Source: Zychaea mexicana
Lineage: Eukaryota > Mucoromycota > Mucoromycetes > Mucorales > Lichtheimiaceae
DNA: 64,000 nucleotides
NCBI RefSeq assembly: GCF_025766255.1
Contig: NW_026516666.1
Span: forward strand, 620,001-684,000
Direction of reading: 5' to 3'
The number at the start of each line of letters is the position of its first letter. Position 1 is the first letter of the stretch. This document shows, one piece after another, positions 32,332 through 42,394 of the stretch. The position numbers and the translations under genes were made by a program. The notes beneath the pieces are model-generated. The model worked only from the letters and a program-made list of their open reading frames with translations. It made no database searches and was not told the origin of the DNA.

Positions 32332-33735
32332 ATGTTAACTTTAGGTCAAGCTTCCTGCCTTGTCCTTGGATACAAACCCAATGATCCAGAAGAGAGAAAA
32401 AAGGCAAAAGAACATCTAGAAAAAAGTGGCTTAATTGCAGTACACATACATAATCACGATCCTTTTCAACTGATGGCTATTGGTATCAATGTACACAAGC
32501 GAGATCCCTTCAAATTCATAAGTTATCCCGATTCTCCAACAATGCCACCTACAGATTTACCTGATAACATTGATGATCACGATGGCAATGACAACAACGG
32601 CAATAACGACGATAGCAACAACAGTGACAGCGACAATAGCAACAGCGGCAACGATAGCAACAACAATGGCAGCGACGATAGCAACAGCAGCATCTATAAA
32701 AATAATAATAGCAACAACAGTAACAAATACAGGTCTTAAAAACGGAAGCTTGATGACACGGTTATACCATTCTGCAAGGATCGTCTGCTGAATCTTATGA
32801 AAGAAATTGCCACTGATGAAAATCCTTTGAACGACAATTGTTATTCCAAACAATTCCTAACTGCAGAAGATCAATACCAATCAATGTGCTGTGTGTTCCC
32901 GCGTCTTTAAAAATCATTGTAGCGTAAATCAACTTCAATATTGAATTTGGACAGGCAAAGATCTGGGGAGAATCAGCACGCTCACGAAAAAATCAGCGAA
33001 AACCTGGACGAAACTTATGGGTGTTTGATGAACAGCTGAGGGGTAAAATCACTTCACTAAATTTTGGGTTTCCATATTTTAACAATCTATTCTGTAGCGT
33101 TCGCGAAGGATACTTCTGACTCAGTCAAGGCATACTGGAAATATTTACAACATGATACCAAATACATAACAATTGGATACGCACATAAATCGCCAACTGA
33201 CGAAACAAAAGAATCACGAATACGTTTATTACAGTTAGTGGTGAACAAACTATACTTCTGCAGAAAGTGCAAAGAAGTATTCATGAGCCCAATTTGCAAA
33301 GCAGACCAACCAATATTAGAAAGAGACTCGCCAAAGCAGGATGATTTACTGCTGCATTTAAAAGGATCCCATAGCGATATCTTAGGTACATCAAGGTTCA
33401 GTATAATAGTTATAATAACTGAAGATTTCCTATAGATTTAGTTGCACGCATTCATTTCAGCCAAAAACCTTTCTGCCTTGTCATCATTGACTACGCCGGG
33501 CTTTCAACGTTACTAAATGATATTAACATTTTTTTAGAGTAAGTCGAAAAGAATACTGATTGCAGCAAGTTTTTTCATGCTAATTAATTTGAATACTAGA
33601 CAATGCAGCAATATCAAGGAAGTTGTTGTAGACCATGGCTCTTCGTTTGAGATCTTATCACGTTTTGATCTTTTGAAAAATTTGGATCTGGAAAAATTTA
33701 AATGTCGACATGCCAACGTTAAACGATCAAAGTAA
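32332..33735 (+). pseudogene. YARKS-family serine-recombinase-like gene, copy A (nonsense-mutated)
   Basis: Same start as copies B and C (MLTLGQASCLVLGYKPNDPE). The frame stops after KYRS because CAA (GGTCTCAAAAACGG in B and C) is TAA here. It has a further one-base change in the GGGTTTCCATATTTT stretch. It uniquely keeps about 250 bp (about 32785-33033) coding for NLMKEIATDENPLND and, after a likely intron, IWGESARSRKNQRKPGRN and LWVFDEQLRGKITSLNFGF. The YARKS block (ITIGYAHKSPTDETKESRI) reads AHKS here, losing the arginine. Confidence 0.7.
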
Positions 33736-34071
33736 TTTTTTTCGTGCTAATGGTTTGTCTAATAAAAAATGAAAAAGAAGTTGTTTATTGCAAGTTTATT
33801 TTCCCTTTTTTTTAGAAAAAATAAAGTGCTTACGCCGCAGTAATCCAATTTGATATTGTAATGACAGATTGATCTTTGGGAAATCTGAAAAGAATACAAT
33901 TAGGCTGCTCTCATTGAAAATATGGCATATGTTATTTTGAATGAGAGCAACCATTTTTCGATGCAATGGCTACTTTTCATCCATGGTGTGTATGTATAAA
34001 AAAAACACAACTGTCCACGATGCTATGAACATGTACTGCCAGATTTCTCCCATCATTTGCGCGCAGTTGAA

Positions 34072-34170
34072 GTGTCCTACATCTTTTCTCAAGTGTCCTA
34101 CATCTCTCTCAAGTGTCCTACATCTTCTTTCTCAAATATCCTACATCTTTTCTGAGGTGTCCTACACTTG
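34072..34170 (+). repeat. Minisatellite of about 21 bp (unit 1)
   Basis: About five copies of a repeat close to AGTGTCCTACATCTTTTCTC, between the YARKS gene and the transposase. Copies in unit 2 and the palindromic element differ in number. Confidence 0.85.
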
Positions 34171-34315
34171 GTACTCTTAAAAATACTTGCCAATGTTGTA
34201 TGACCTATATAAGAAAATATATAATAAAGTTAAAATTGTTTGTTGCTGATCTGATTGTAGCTTACCAATTTCTTAATCGCTGTGTTATTGGCTTCTGGTG
34301 TGGCTGTCGATGCCA

Positions 34316-35003
34316 TTACATAGGCTCCTTGTTTCGACATTTATCCCAGCACTTGTAAGAATGCGAAACAAAGCCTCTGAAGTGACTTTTCTCCATACTT
34401 TTGTAGGCTTCTGTAATTCTTTTTGATAAAGTGTCTTCCTGCAAAAACCTATGGCGCTTAACCTTACTCTTTGCCACTGCCCAGAATTGTTCTATTGGGT
34501 TAAGCTCAGGAGAGTAAGTAGGAAGATACACACATTTGTATCCTCGATACTCAATATACTTCTTTATGTTTTCATGCGTGTGAATGGGTGCATTATCCCA
34601 TGACTATATAATGGCCTTTCATATGCAAATGCTTGTCCATTTCATCGAGAGTCGTTTTTAAGAAACTGATGTAGTAGTGGCCTATGACAGTTCCTGGGCT
34701 TATATATCCATCAGCTTTTCTCTTCTTAACAGGTCTTGGTTTTTTCACGTCAACTGCAATCAAACCTGAAGCGGAGATAGCGCCCAATATAGACGTTGTA
34801 TTTGCTCTAGTAGTGGGTCTGGTAACAATGGCACGAGAAGAACCTTTTTTGGACCAAGCGCGTGAGCGTTTCATATTAATATCAAACGCAGACTCGTGGC
34901 TGCGACATTGCTTGTTGGAAGCACTGTACCTTATCTTCTGATGTCTCACCACTTTTTTTTGTCTGTTCGATTTCACTCCATGCTCCCGAGAATCTCGAGA
35001 CAA
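34316..35003 (-). pseudogene. Tc1/mariner-IS630-like DDE transposase, copy A (frameshifted)
   Basis: On the minus strand: FDINMKRSRAWSKKG (first Asp region), GAISASGLIAVDVKKPRP, GHYYISFLKTTLDEMDKHL, KGHYIVM (second Asp region, broken by one extra C in TTATCCCATG near 34597), then HTHENIKKYIEYRGYKCVYL, PTYSPELNPIEQFWAVAK (catalytic Glu) and a basic tail ending CWDKCRNKEPM. The N-terminal DNA-binding part is only partly readable (SMSLLKVAIP..). It faces the YARKS gene. Confidence 0.75.
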
Positions 35004-35202
35004 CCATCGTTATGATGTTGAATCTGTATTGGATTTTGCCCACAGTCCACCCATTGGGATTGCCACCTTTAACAAACTCATTGAAGATGCGCGTCCAGTA
35101 CCTTTCTTCACTGTAATCGTTGCCCTACATCAGGATCGGTACAGACTTTCAACTAAGCACTAACCAAGTGGAGGTCGTCTTCTTTGTCCTAGTTTTTGGT
35201 AC

Positions 35203-35837
35203 AAGGGTTAACTATTAATATAGTGATTAAAAAAATTTAATAAATTTTTTATAATCTATAATTTCTTTTTATATATCAAAAAACAAAAACAAATTATTTT
35301 TTTTTTCTTTAAGTCCTTGAAAATATAAATCTTTGATTTATATTTAGCGACTAAAAGGAGCTATAAACCGGGGGTTTATCCCCCTTTAAGTCTTTTTATT
35401 AAATAAAAAAAGAATTTATTCTTTTTAGTGAAATGAAGTTTCACTCTTTTTAATAAATTAAAAAGTAAGAAGCAAGGCTTCGCCTCAAAAATTGTAAATT
35501 TTTGATTTAAAAAAAGACTTGAAGGGTCTAAAGACCCGAAAAGTATTAGCTTCGCTAAAATAAAATAAATTTTATTTTTTAGACTTAAAGAAAAAAAAAT
35601 AAAATAATTATTTTTGTTTTTGCTATTATTATTATTAGAATAATAAAAATCTAATCCTAGGATTATATTTTTTGATTTTTTAAAAAGTAATATGGAAATA
35701 TAAAAATATAAATTCTAGAATTTAATTTTTAATATTTCTCAAATGAGATAAGAAAACATAATAATTTTTTACAATCTAGTGAATGAAAAAATTTTATAGT
35801 TTTCAAAAATATTTATTAATAATGTTTATTCTTCTAC
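35203..35837. mobile_element. Mitochondrial-like DNA insertion (NUMT candidate)
   Basis: A 635 bp AT-rich stretch breaks the junction between tandem units, with TAC on both sides. It carries several small GC-rich palindromes: CCGGGGGTTTATCCCCC, GAAATGAAGTTTCAC, AGGCTTCGCCT, GGGTCTAAAGACCC and TTAGCTTCGCTAA. GC clusters in an AT background are typical of fungal mitochondrial intergenic DNA. Nothing in it codes for protein. Confidence 0.6.
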
Positions 35838-35927
35838 GTGGTTGCTTTACCGAATCACTAGCGACAGAAGCGTTGTTGCTTAGAGCAGGGGAGGGAGAGG
35901 CAACAGGAAGTGGGGTGTCAGTACACA

Positions 35928-36540
35928 ATTTTCAATAATTGGAAGTAAATTTAAAAGATTCAATAATAGTAAAATAGTTACAAAAATAACAAAGGCAGAC
36001 CATTATTATCTACAATTTAAAGTTGCTTGCTTACTAAAAAATATAAATCAATTTGTAGAATTATTCAATATACCTATCTTACCACATCATAAACTATAGG
36101 CTAGTGATGATTTTGAATTTCCTATTGAAATAAAATTAATTGATATAGTAGTTAGTAATGAGATAGAAAATAAAAAAAAATTAAATGAAATGATAGAATT
36201 ACAAGATAATATTCTTAATTTAGATATTGAAAATGATTGCCGATGATTATTCAGCAGATGAAGAAGAAACTAATAAAACTGATATAAATGTAATTTAAAA
36301 AAAATGATCAAGGAAAAAAACGGAAAATAGGAGCAAAAACTACTAAAACATATAATACATATAAAATAGAATCAACTCAAGGACATGAAATAAAGAATAA
36401 TATTATGAAATTTAATGTAAAATGGAAAGACTATCCTGAAAGTAATAATAGTTGGCTTACAATTAATAAATTCAATTAAAAAATTTTACTTTCTAAATAT
36501 TTACATGAAAATAATCTTGGTTCATTATAAATGACTATAT
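35928..36540 (+). pseudogene. AT-rich decayed coding region with chromodomain-like motif (copy 2)
   Basis: Near-identical to 30530-31140, including the FNVKWKDYPESNNSW motif. The high identity shows the duplication is recent relative to the decay of this coding sequence, since both copies share the same stops. Confidence 0.5.
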
Positions 36541-36545
36541 ATTAT

Positions 36546-38114
36546 CTTCTATTAAATAGAGCATGGTCCTTACGATTTCAATCCCAGCTAAAATCCAGAT
36601 TTGGAAATTTCACTTTGTAACAGCCATGCTTTTTTAACGTTACACATTCCTGAGAGACTTGGGTAAACTTCAACTTTGTGCCGTCTTCCTAGACTATTAC
36701 CACATTACATTTCTCAATATGAGTTCCGAAGAGGTGTGCTACTTGATTTCATCTGCCATCAATGACATTTGAGGTCTTTCTGTAAAAATCGTTGAGCATT
36801 TTCCACCATTAGCCGGGATTCTGACAGACTGTTCTAGATGAGCTACAAATTTACTAACTATTTTTTTCTGCATATTTCTCGACAAAGCAGTCGACCGATC
36901 ATGCCTATCACTGTAGCTCGGATCGCAATGAGCCATGTCCAGTGCATTCTCGCAGTGTTTCAGTAGAATAGGCAACGCATATTTTAACCATGTGTATTTA
37001 AATATTACTGCTGCAGCTGTTTGCTTACAAAGCTACAGATAGTTCGTTTTTGTAAGAACTTTTGCGCCTACGTTTTGTATCTGTGGCTCGAGCACCCATC
37101 GTAGGCAGTAGGCGTTATCATAGAGAATGCCCACTTAACCCTATCAACGTGGTACTGTGTACTTACTAAATTTTTGAAAAGATTACAAACAAACCTCCTC
37201 CAATACTCGCTATAGCTACTACCTTGCCACGATCACCTGTGCCTATGATCAACAGTTCGCCTCCACCAACTTCTCCTGCTGTCGCTGCCCCACCTTTTAG
37301 AGCTTCGGGTTTAGAGTGGGGCAGCGCCCTAACGGGAGGGTCAGCGGGAGGGAACGTCCTGCAAATATAATTATCAATGTCATATTAGCAAAAGCATCTA
37401 GATCGTAACAAATAATAGAATTTCGGGCCTTTGCTTTGGTAAGTAAGTAGGGCGAGCAAAGCGAGCTTTGTTTAGGGTGTACGGTCACATCTTTAGTAGG
37501 TAGAGCAAACAAAGCGTGCTTATTTTAGGGTGTAACAATCACATTTTTAGTAAGTATGATAGAGCGAACACAACGGCCTAGGTTTAGGGTGCAACAATCA
37601 CACCTTTTATGATGTCCTAGAATTTCTACCTCAACAATTGTCCAATACCCGTTTCAAGAGCAAGAGAATTCCACCTCTAAGATTCTGACCTGTAAATTTT
37701 ACGAAGAAACTGAACACGATCTGTTCAGTTGCGAGGATTGCCTGGGTATTGGACATGAATCGTCTGAGAGTTCGGAGTGCATTAACTCAAGTAACTGACA
37801 CAGTAATCAGCTACATAATCTTAATCTGAAAGAGGTATTGCCTTCAGGCATTTTTAGTGCAGTGACGACAATGAAAATTGTAAAAAACACCATTCTCACT
37901 CCTGTCAAGCAGAACAAATTTTCAGCATTGTTTGAAGGCAAAAGGGGGGTTGGTAGGGGGCATTGCCCCCCACCCAGGGTCTGGGGCAGAGCCCAGTAAA
38001 CTGGTCCCTGGAGGACAGATGCTGACACGCAGCGAAGCGGAGGGGCTCACATCGTCCGGAAGCGAAGTGGAGGGGCTCACATCGTCCGGAAGCGAAGCGG
38101 AGGGACCAGTTTAT
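36546..38114. mobile_element. 1.57 kb insertion in unit 2 with GC-rich repeated 3' end
   Basis: Comparison with unit 1 (uninterrupted at 31146) defines the insertion, with TTAT at both sides as a possible 4 bp target duplication or alignment ambiguity. Its right end is GC-rich with a hairpin-prone stretch (GGGGGCATTGCCCCCC) and repeats of about 31 bp containing GGGGCTCACATCGTCCGGAA (at about 38044-38103). Inside is a minus-strand frame (36739-36975) with no recognised function, so it is probably non-autonomous. Confidence 0.7.
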
Positions 38115-39297
38115 AGCTATAATTATATATAAGTAGTTACTGTGCCATTTAATTATAAAAATGTAATTTCTATAAAAATCAGGAGAAAATATAACAATAA
38201 GACCTTAACGATAAAAAGTTTTTTTTTTCTTTCTAGCAACAAAGAAAATTACTATTGAAGGAGTAAAATTAAAGATTCTATAAACAATTTACAATTGTAA
38301 ATTAATTATAGATACCTTTAATTAAAAAAAACAATTTCTTTTCTTCATCTTAAAATTTGCTACTAAGTAATAAACTAAATAATATTATATTATCACTCTA
38401 TTATTAATTATAATTAATATACAAAGTTATAATATTCTTTCTACTATATTGCTATTAGTATACCATCAATAGAGTATTTGCTATTGTTGTATCCAATATG
38501 ATCAATAACACATATTCTTTAATCGGTCATTAACGATTGCTGTTATTCCCCTCATAACCTCACTTGTGCAGACATTTCTTTATTCATACACATCTTAGTG
38601 AAACACTGATCAGCTATGCTCAGGAAGAAGTTGTCATTATTGGGATCACGTAATTCATATTAGCTACTATCTGAGGCATTTACCCGGATGTACCTTTTAC
38701 TCACGCATCATACATTACTTAATCCTATATGATTGATTTATAACATCAATTCATTCGTTCAATGCACACGCTGAAGTAGTTGCTAAGGATAAGCCATTTT
38801 TTATAAATAGTGAGAACTTTTTGTTATCATAATAAACCAGTTTCAATTCCTTTTAGGTCTCGTTGACTTATTCTGTCTCTTTTGGTTTATTGGATATTAC
38901 AGCTATCACTATCTAGAGTTTTTTTCTTATTTTTTGGTCTTACAAAGATTTATACTTCCACTTTTTTTTGGTCTACACAAGGACTTACAGATTGTAAGGA
39001 AAATCTGAAATTGGTGTGGGGAGAAGTTTGGTCTACTGAAGGAGTGAAGATAGTAGAGGGGACATGTGTAACGGATGTTTAAACTCCTATATGTAAAAAT
39101 TTGGTCACTCGAGCAGCTCTGAATAACAAATGTCTGTCACTAGACAATTGAAATTGATGTTATTGACTAATCAAAATTAATTTTGTACTTTCTCGATTAT
39201 ATTTTAGTTACTTAGAAATAAGCAATTCGTGTGATCTCTTATTGTTTTCTATTTTTTTCTTTCCTTTTTTTTCAGTTGTAATTCTCTTGCCCTGAAA

Positions 39298-40452
39298 ATG
39301 TTAACTTTAGGTCAAGCTTCCTGCCTTGTCCTTGGATACAAACCCAATGATCCAGAAGAGAGAAAAAAGGCAAAAGAACATCTAGAAAAAAGTGGCTTAA
39401 TTGCAGTACACATACATAATCACGATCCTTTTCAACCGATGGCTATTGGTATCAATGTACACAAGCGAGATCCCTTCAAATTCATAAGTTATCCCGATTC
39501 TCCAACAATGCCACCTACAGATTTACCTGATAACATTGATGATCACGATGGCAATGACAACAACGGCAATAACGACGATAGCAACAACAGTGACAGCGAC
39601 AATAGCAACAGCGGCAACGATAGCAACAACAATGGCAGCGACGATAGCAACAGCAGCATCTATAAAAATAATAATAGCAACAACAGTAACAAAGACAGGT
39701 CTCAAAAACGGAAGCTTGATGACACGGTTATACCATTCTGCAAGGATCGTCAGCTAAGGGGTAAAATCACTTCACTAAATTTTGGGTTCCACATTTTAAC
39801 AATTTATTCTGTAGCGTTCGCGACGGATACTTCCGACTCGGTCAAGGCATACTGGAAATATTTACAACATGATACCAAATACATAACAATTGGATACGCA
39901 CGTAAATCGCCAACTGACGAAACAAAAGAATCACGAATACATTCATTACAGTTAATGGTGAACAAACTATACTTCCGCGGAAAGTGCGAAGAAGTATTCG
40001 TGAGCCCAATTTGCAAAGCAGACCAACCAATATTAGAAAGAGACTCGCCAAAGCAGGATGATTTACTGCTGCATTTAAAAGGATCCCATAGCGATATCTT
40101 AGGTACATCAAGGTTCAGTATAATAGTTATAATAACTGAAGATTTCCTATAGATTTAGTTGCACGCATTCATTTCAGCCAAAAACCTTTCTGCCTTGTCA
40201 TCATTGACTACGCCGGGCTTTCAACGTTACTAAATGATATTAACATTTTTTTAGAGTAAGTCGAAAAGAATACTGATTGCAGCAAGTTTTTTCATGCTAA
40301 TTAATTTGAATACTAGACAATGCAGCAATATCAAGGAAGTTGTTGTAGACCATGGCTCTTCGTTTGAGATCTTATCACGTTTTGATCTTTTGAAAAATTT
40401 GGATCTGGAAAAATTTAAATGTCGACATGCCAACGTTAAACGATCAAAGTAA
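39298..40452 (+). CDS. YARKS-family serine-recombinase-like protein, copy B (intact, 342 aa)
   Basis: Exons 39298-40112, 40178-40255 and 40317-40452 join in frame (donors AG/GTTCAG and GA/GTAAGT). Residues 1-75 form a conserved N-terminal region (LVLGYKPNDPEERKKAKEHL). Residues about 85-130 are Asn/Asp/Ser-rich. The C-terminal half reads YWKYLQHDTKYITIGYARKS, then SRIHSLQLMVNKLYFRG, CEEVFVSPICKADQP and LVIIDYAGLSTLLNDINIFL. The order (GYARxS, then a helix with Q, then VxxDxxGLS) mimics the catalytic fold of serine recombinases (R8, S10), but the later 'DRLxR' arginines are replaced by DYAGLS. Activity is therefore doubtful and the family assignment is an inference. It lies opposite a Tc1-type transposase. 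Confidence 0.6.
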
Positions 40453-40787
40453 TTTTTTTCGTGCTAATGGTTTGTCTAATAAAAAATGAAAAAGAAGTTG
40501 TTTATTGCAAGTTTATTTTCCCTTTTTTTTAGAAAAAATAAAGTGCTTACGCCGCAGTAATCCAATTTGATATTGTAATGACAGATTGATCTTTGGGAAA
40601 TCTGAAAAGAATACAATTAGGCTGCTCTCATTGAAAATATGGCATATGTTATTTTGAATGAGAGCAACCATTTTTCGATGCAATGGCTACTTTTCATCCA
40701 TGGTGTGTATGTATAAAAAAAACACAACTGTCCACGATGCTATGAACATGTACTGCCAGATTTCTCCCATCATTTGCGCGCAGTTGA

Positions 40788-40887
40788 AGTGTCCTACATC
40801 TTTTCTCAAGTGTCCTACATCTCTCTCAAGTGTCCTACATCTTCTTTCTCAAATATCCTACATCTTTTCTGAGGTGTCCTACACTTG
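40788..40887 (+). repeat. Minisatellite of about 21 bp (unit 2)
   Basis: Same repeat and same copy number as at 34072-34170. Confidence 0.85.
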
Positions 40888-41032
40888 GTGCTCTTAAAAA
40901 TACTTGCCAATGTTGTATGACCTATATAAGAAAATATATAATAAAGTTAAAATTGTTTGTTGCTGATCTGATTGTAGCTTACCAATTTCTTAATCGCTGT
41001 GTTATTGGCTTCTGGTGTGGCTGTCGATGCCA

Positions 41033-41825
41033 TTACATAGGCTCCTTGTTTCGACATTTATCCCAGCACTTGTAAGAATGCGAAACAAAGCCTCTGAAGT
41101 GACTTTTCTCCATACTTTTGTAGGCTTCTGTAATTCTTTTTGATAAAGTGTCTTCCTGCAAAAACCTATGGCGCTTAACCTTACTCTTTGCCACTGCCCA
41201 GAATTGTTCTATTGGGTTAAGCTCAGGAGAGTAAGTAGGAAGATACACACATTTGTATCCTCGATACTCAATATACTTCTTTATGTTTTCATGCGTGTGA
41301 ATGGGTGCATTATCCCATGACTATATAATGGCCTTTCATATGCAAATGCTTGTCCATTTCATCGAGAGTCGTTTTTAAGAAACTGATGTAGTAGTGGCCT
41401 GTGACAGTTCCTGGGCTTATATATCCATCAGCTTTTCTCTTCTTAACAGGTCTTGGTTTTTTCACGTCAACTGCAATCAAACCTGAAGCGGAGATAGCGC
41501 CCAATATAGACGTTGTATTTGCTCTAGTAGTGGGTCTGGTAACAATGGCACGAGAACCTTTTTTGGACCAAGCGCGTGAGCGTTTCATATTAATATCAAA
41601 CGCAGACTCGTGGCTGCGACATTGCTTGTTGGAAGCACTGTACCTTATCTTCTGATGTCTCACCACTTTTTTTGTCCGTTCGATTTCACTCCATGCTCCC
41701 GAGAATCTCGAGACAACCATCGTAACGATGGTTGAATCTGTATTGGATTTTGCCCACAGTCCACCCATTGGGATTGCCACCTTTAACAAACTCATTGAAG
41801 ATGCGCGTCCAGTACCTTTCTTCAC
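41033..41825 (-). pseudogene. Tc1/IS630-like DDE transposase, copy B (frameshifted)
   Basis: Same protein as copy A, including the extra C that breaks the frame between HYIVM and the following HTHENIKKY block (near 41313). Shared damage shows it predates the tandem duplication. The N-terminal frame (SMSLLKVAIPMGGLWAKSN) is open and joined to the DDE part here because of small indels near 41725. Confidence 0.75.
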
Positions 41826-42000
41826 TGTGATCGTTGCCCTACATCGGGATCGGTACAGACTTTCAACTAAGCACTAACCAAGTGGAGGTCGTCTTCTTTG
41901 TCCTAGTTTTCGGTACGTGGTCGCTTTACCGAATCACCAGCGACAGAGGCGTTGTTGATCGGAGCAGGGGAGGGAGAGGCAACAGGAAGTGGGGTGTCAC

Positions 42001-42394
42001 TGGCCAAGGCCAAAGGGTTGATGATGGTGTTGGTGTTGGTGTTGTCAGTGGTCATTATTTAAGGAAAAAAATAGGGAAGGAGAAAGTTTAATTTACAAGC
42101 TTTCCTGTTAGCTTTACCATCTTCATTGTAAAGTTTACAAGTCCTCAATTCAACAACTGGATTTACAAGAAACGTTGTGAGAACAGACTAACTTGGTTGC
42201 TAGGTTACAGTGTGGTAAAATTAAAGTCAACAGACCATTTACAAGCACCGCTGCGAGTGCTCAACAATAAAGTTCTAGTTCTGCTGTCCCCGCATAAATG
42301 CACCAAAAATGGCAATTGTCGGTGGCTTTGTACTTGCTGTTTCCGCTCCTTTTTTTTGCCTACTTCTCACCTCACTAACTCCAAACCACCTACC
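42001..42394. other. Region between the tandem array and the permease gene
   Basis: Host sequence resumes after GGGGTGTCA at about 42000, with a short (GGTGTT)n-like run at 42021-42045. No gene is seen. The last 100 bp serve as the permease promoter and leader. Confidence 0.4.

Larger units (their letters stand above)
30442..35202. repeat. Tandem unit 1 (recombinase-like gene plus Tc1-type transposase)
   Basis: Starts GTGGTTGCTTTACCGAATC and ends CCTAGTTTTTGGTAC. The same start and end sequences bound unit 2, and the start sequence appears again after unit 2. Inside: AT-rich chromodomain-like remnants, about 1.1 kb of AT-rich spacer, a YARKS-family gene on plus, a short minisatellite, and a Tc1-type transposase on minus. 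Unit 1 keeps about 250 bp inside the YARKS gene that unit 2 and the third copy have lost. Confidence 0.8.
35838..41916. repeat. Tandem unit 2 (recombinase-like gene plus Tc1-type transposase, with insertion)
   Basis: Begins GTGGTTGCTTTACCGAATC and ends CCTAGTTTTCGGTAC, matching unit 1 almost base for base outside three differences: a 1.57 kb insertion at 36546-38114, loss of about 250 bp inside the YARKS gene, and scattered substitutions. After its end the unit start sequence begins again (GTGGTCGCTTTACCGAATC, 41917 onward) before diverging at about 42001. Confidence 0.85.

Noticed and set aside
32557..32853. Ile/Val/Ala-rich minus-strand frame, repeated in each YARKS copy
   Set aside because: Shadow of the AAC/GAC/AGC-rich Asn/Asp/Ser tract of the YARKS gene, not a membrane protein.
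34072..34170. CRISPR-like array
   Set aside because: Repeats of about 21 bp are directly adjacent without unique spacers, in a eukaryotic transposon; a minisatellite, not CRISPR.
34684..34941. Plus-strand frame opposite the Tc1 transposase (PSAFLFLTGLGFFTSTAIKP)
   Set aside because: Open only because it is antisense to the transposase; no family match and disrupted in step with it.
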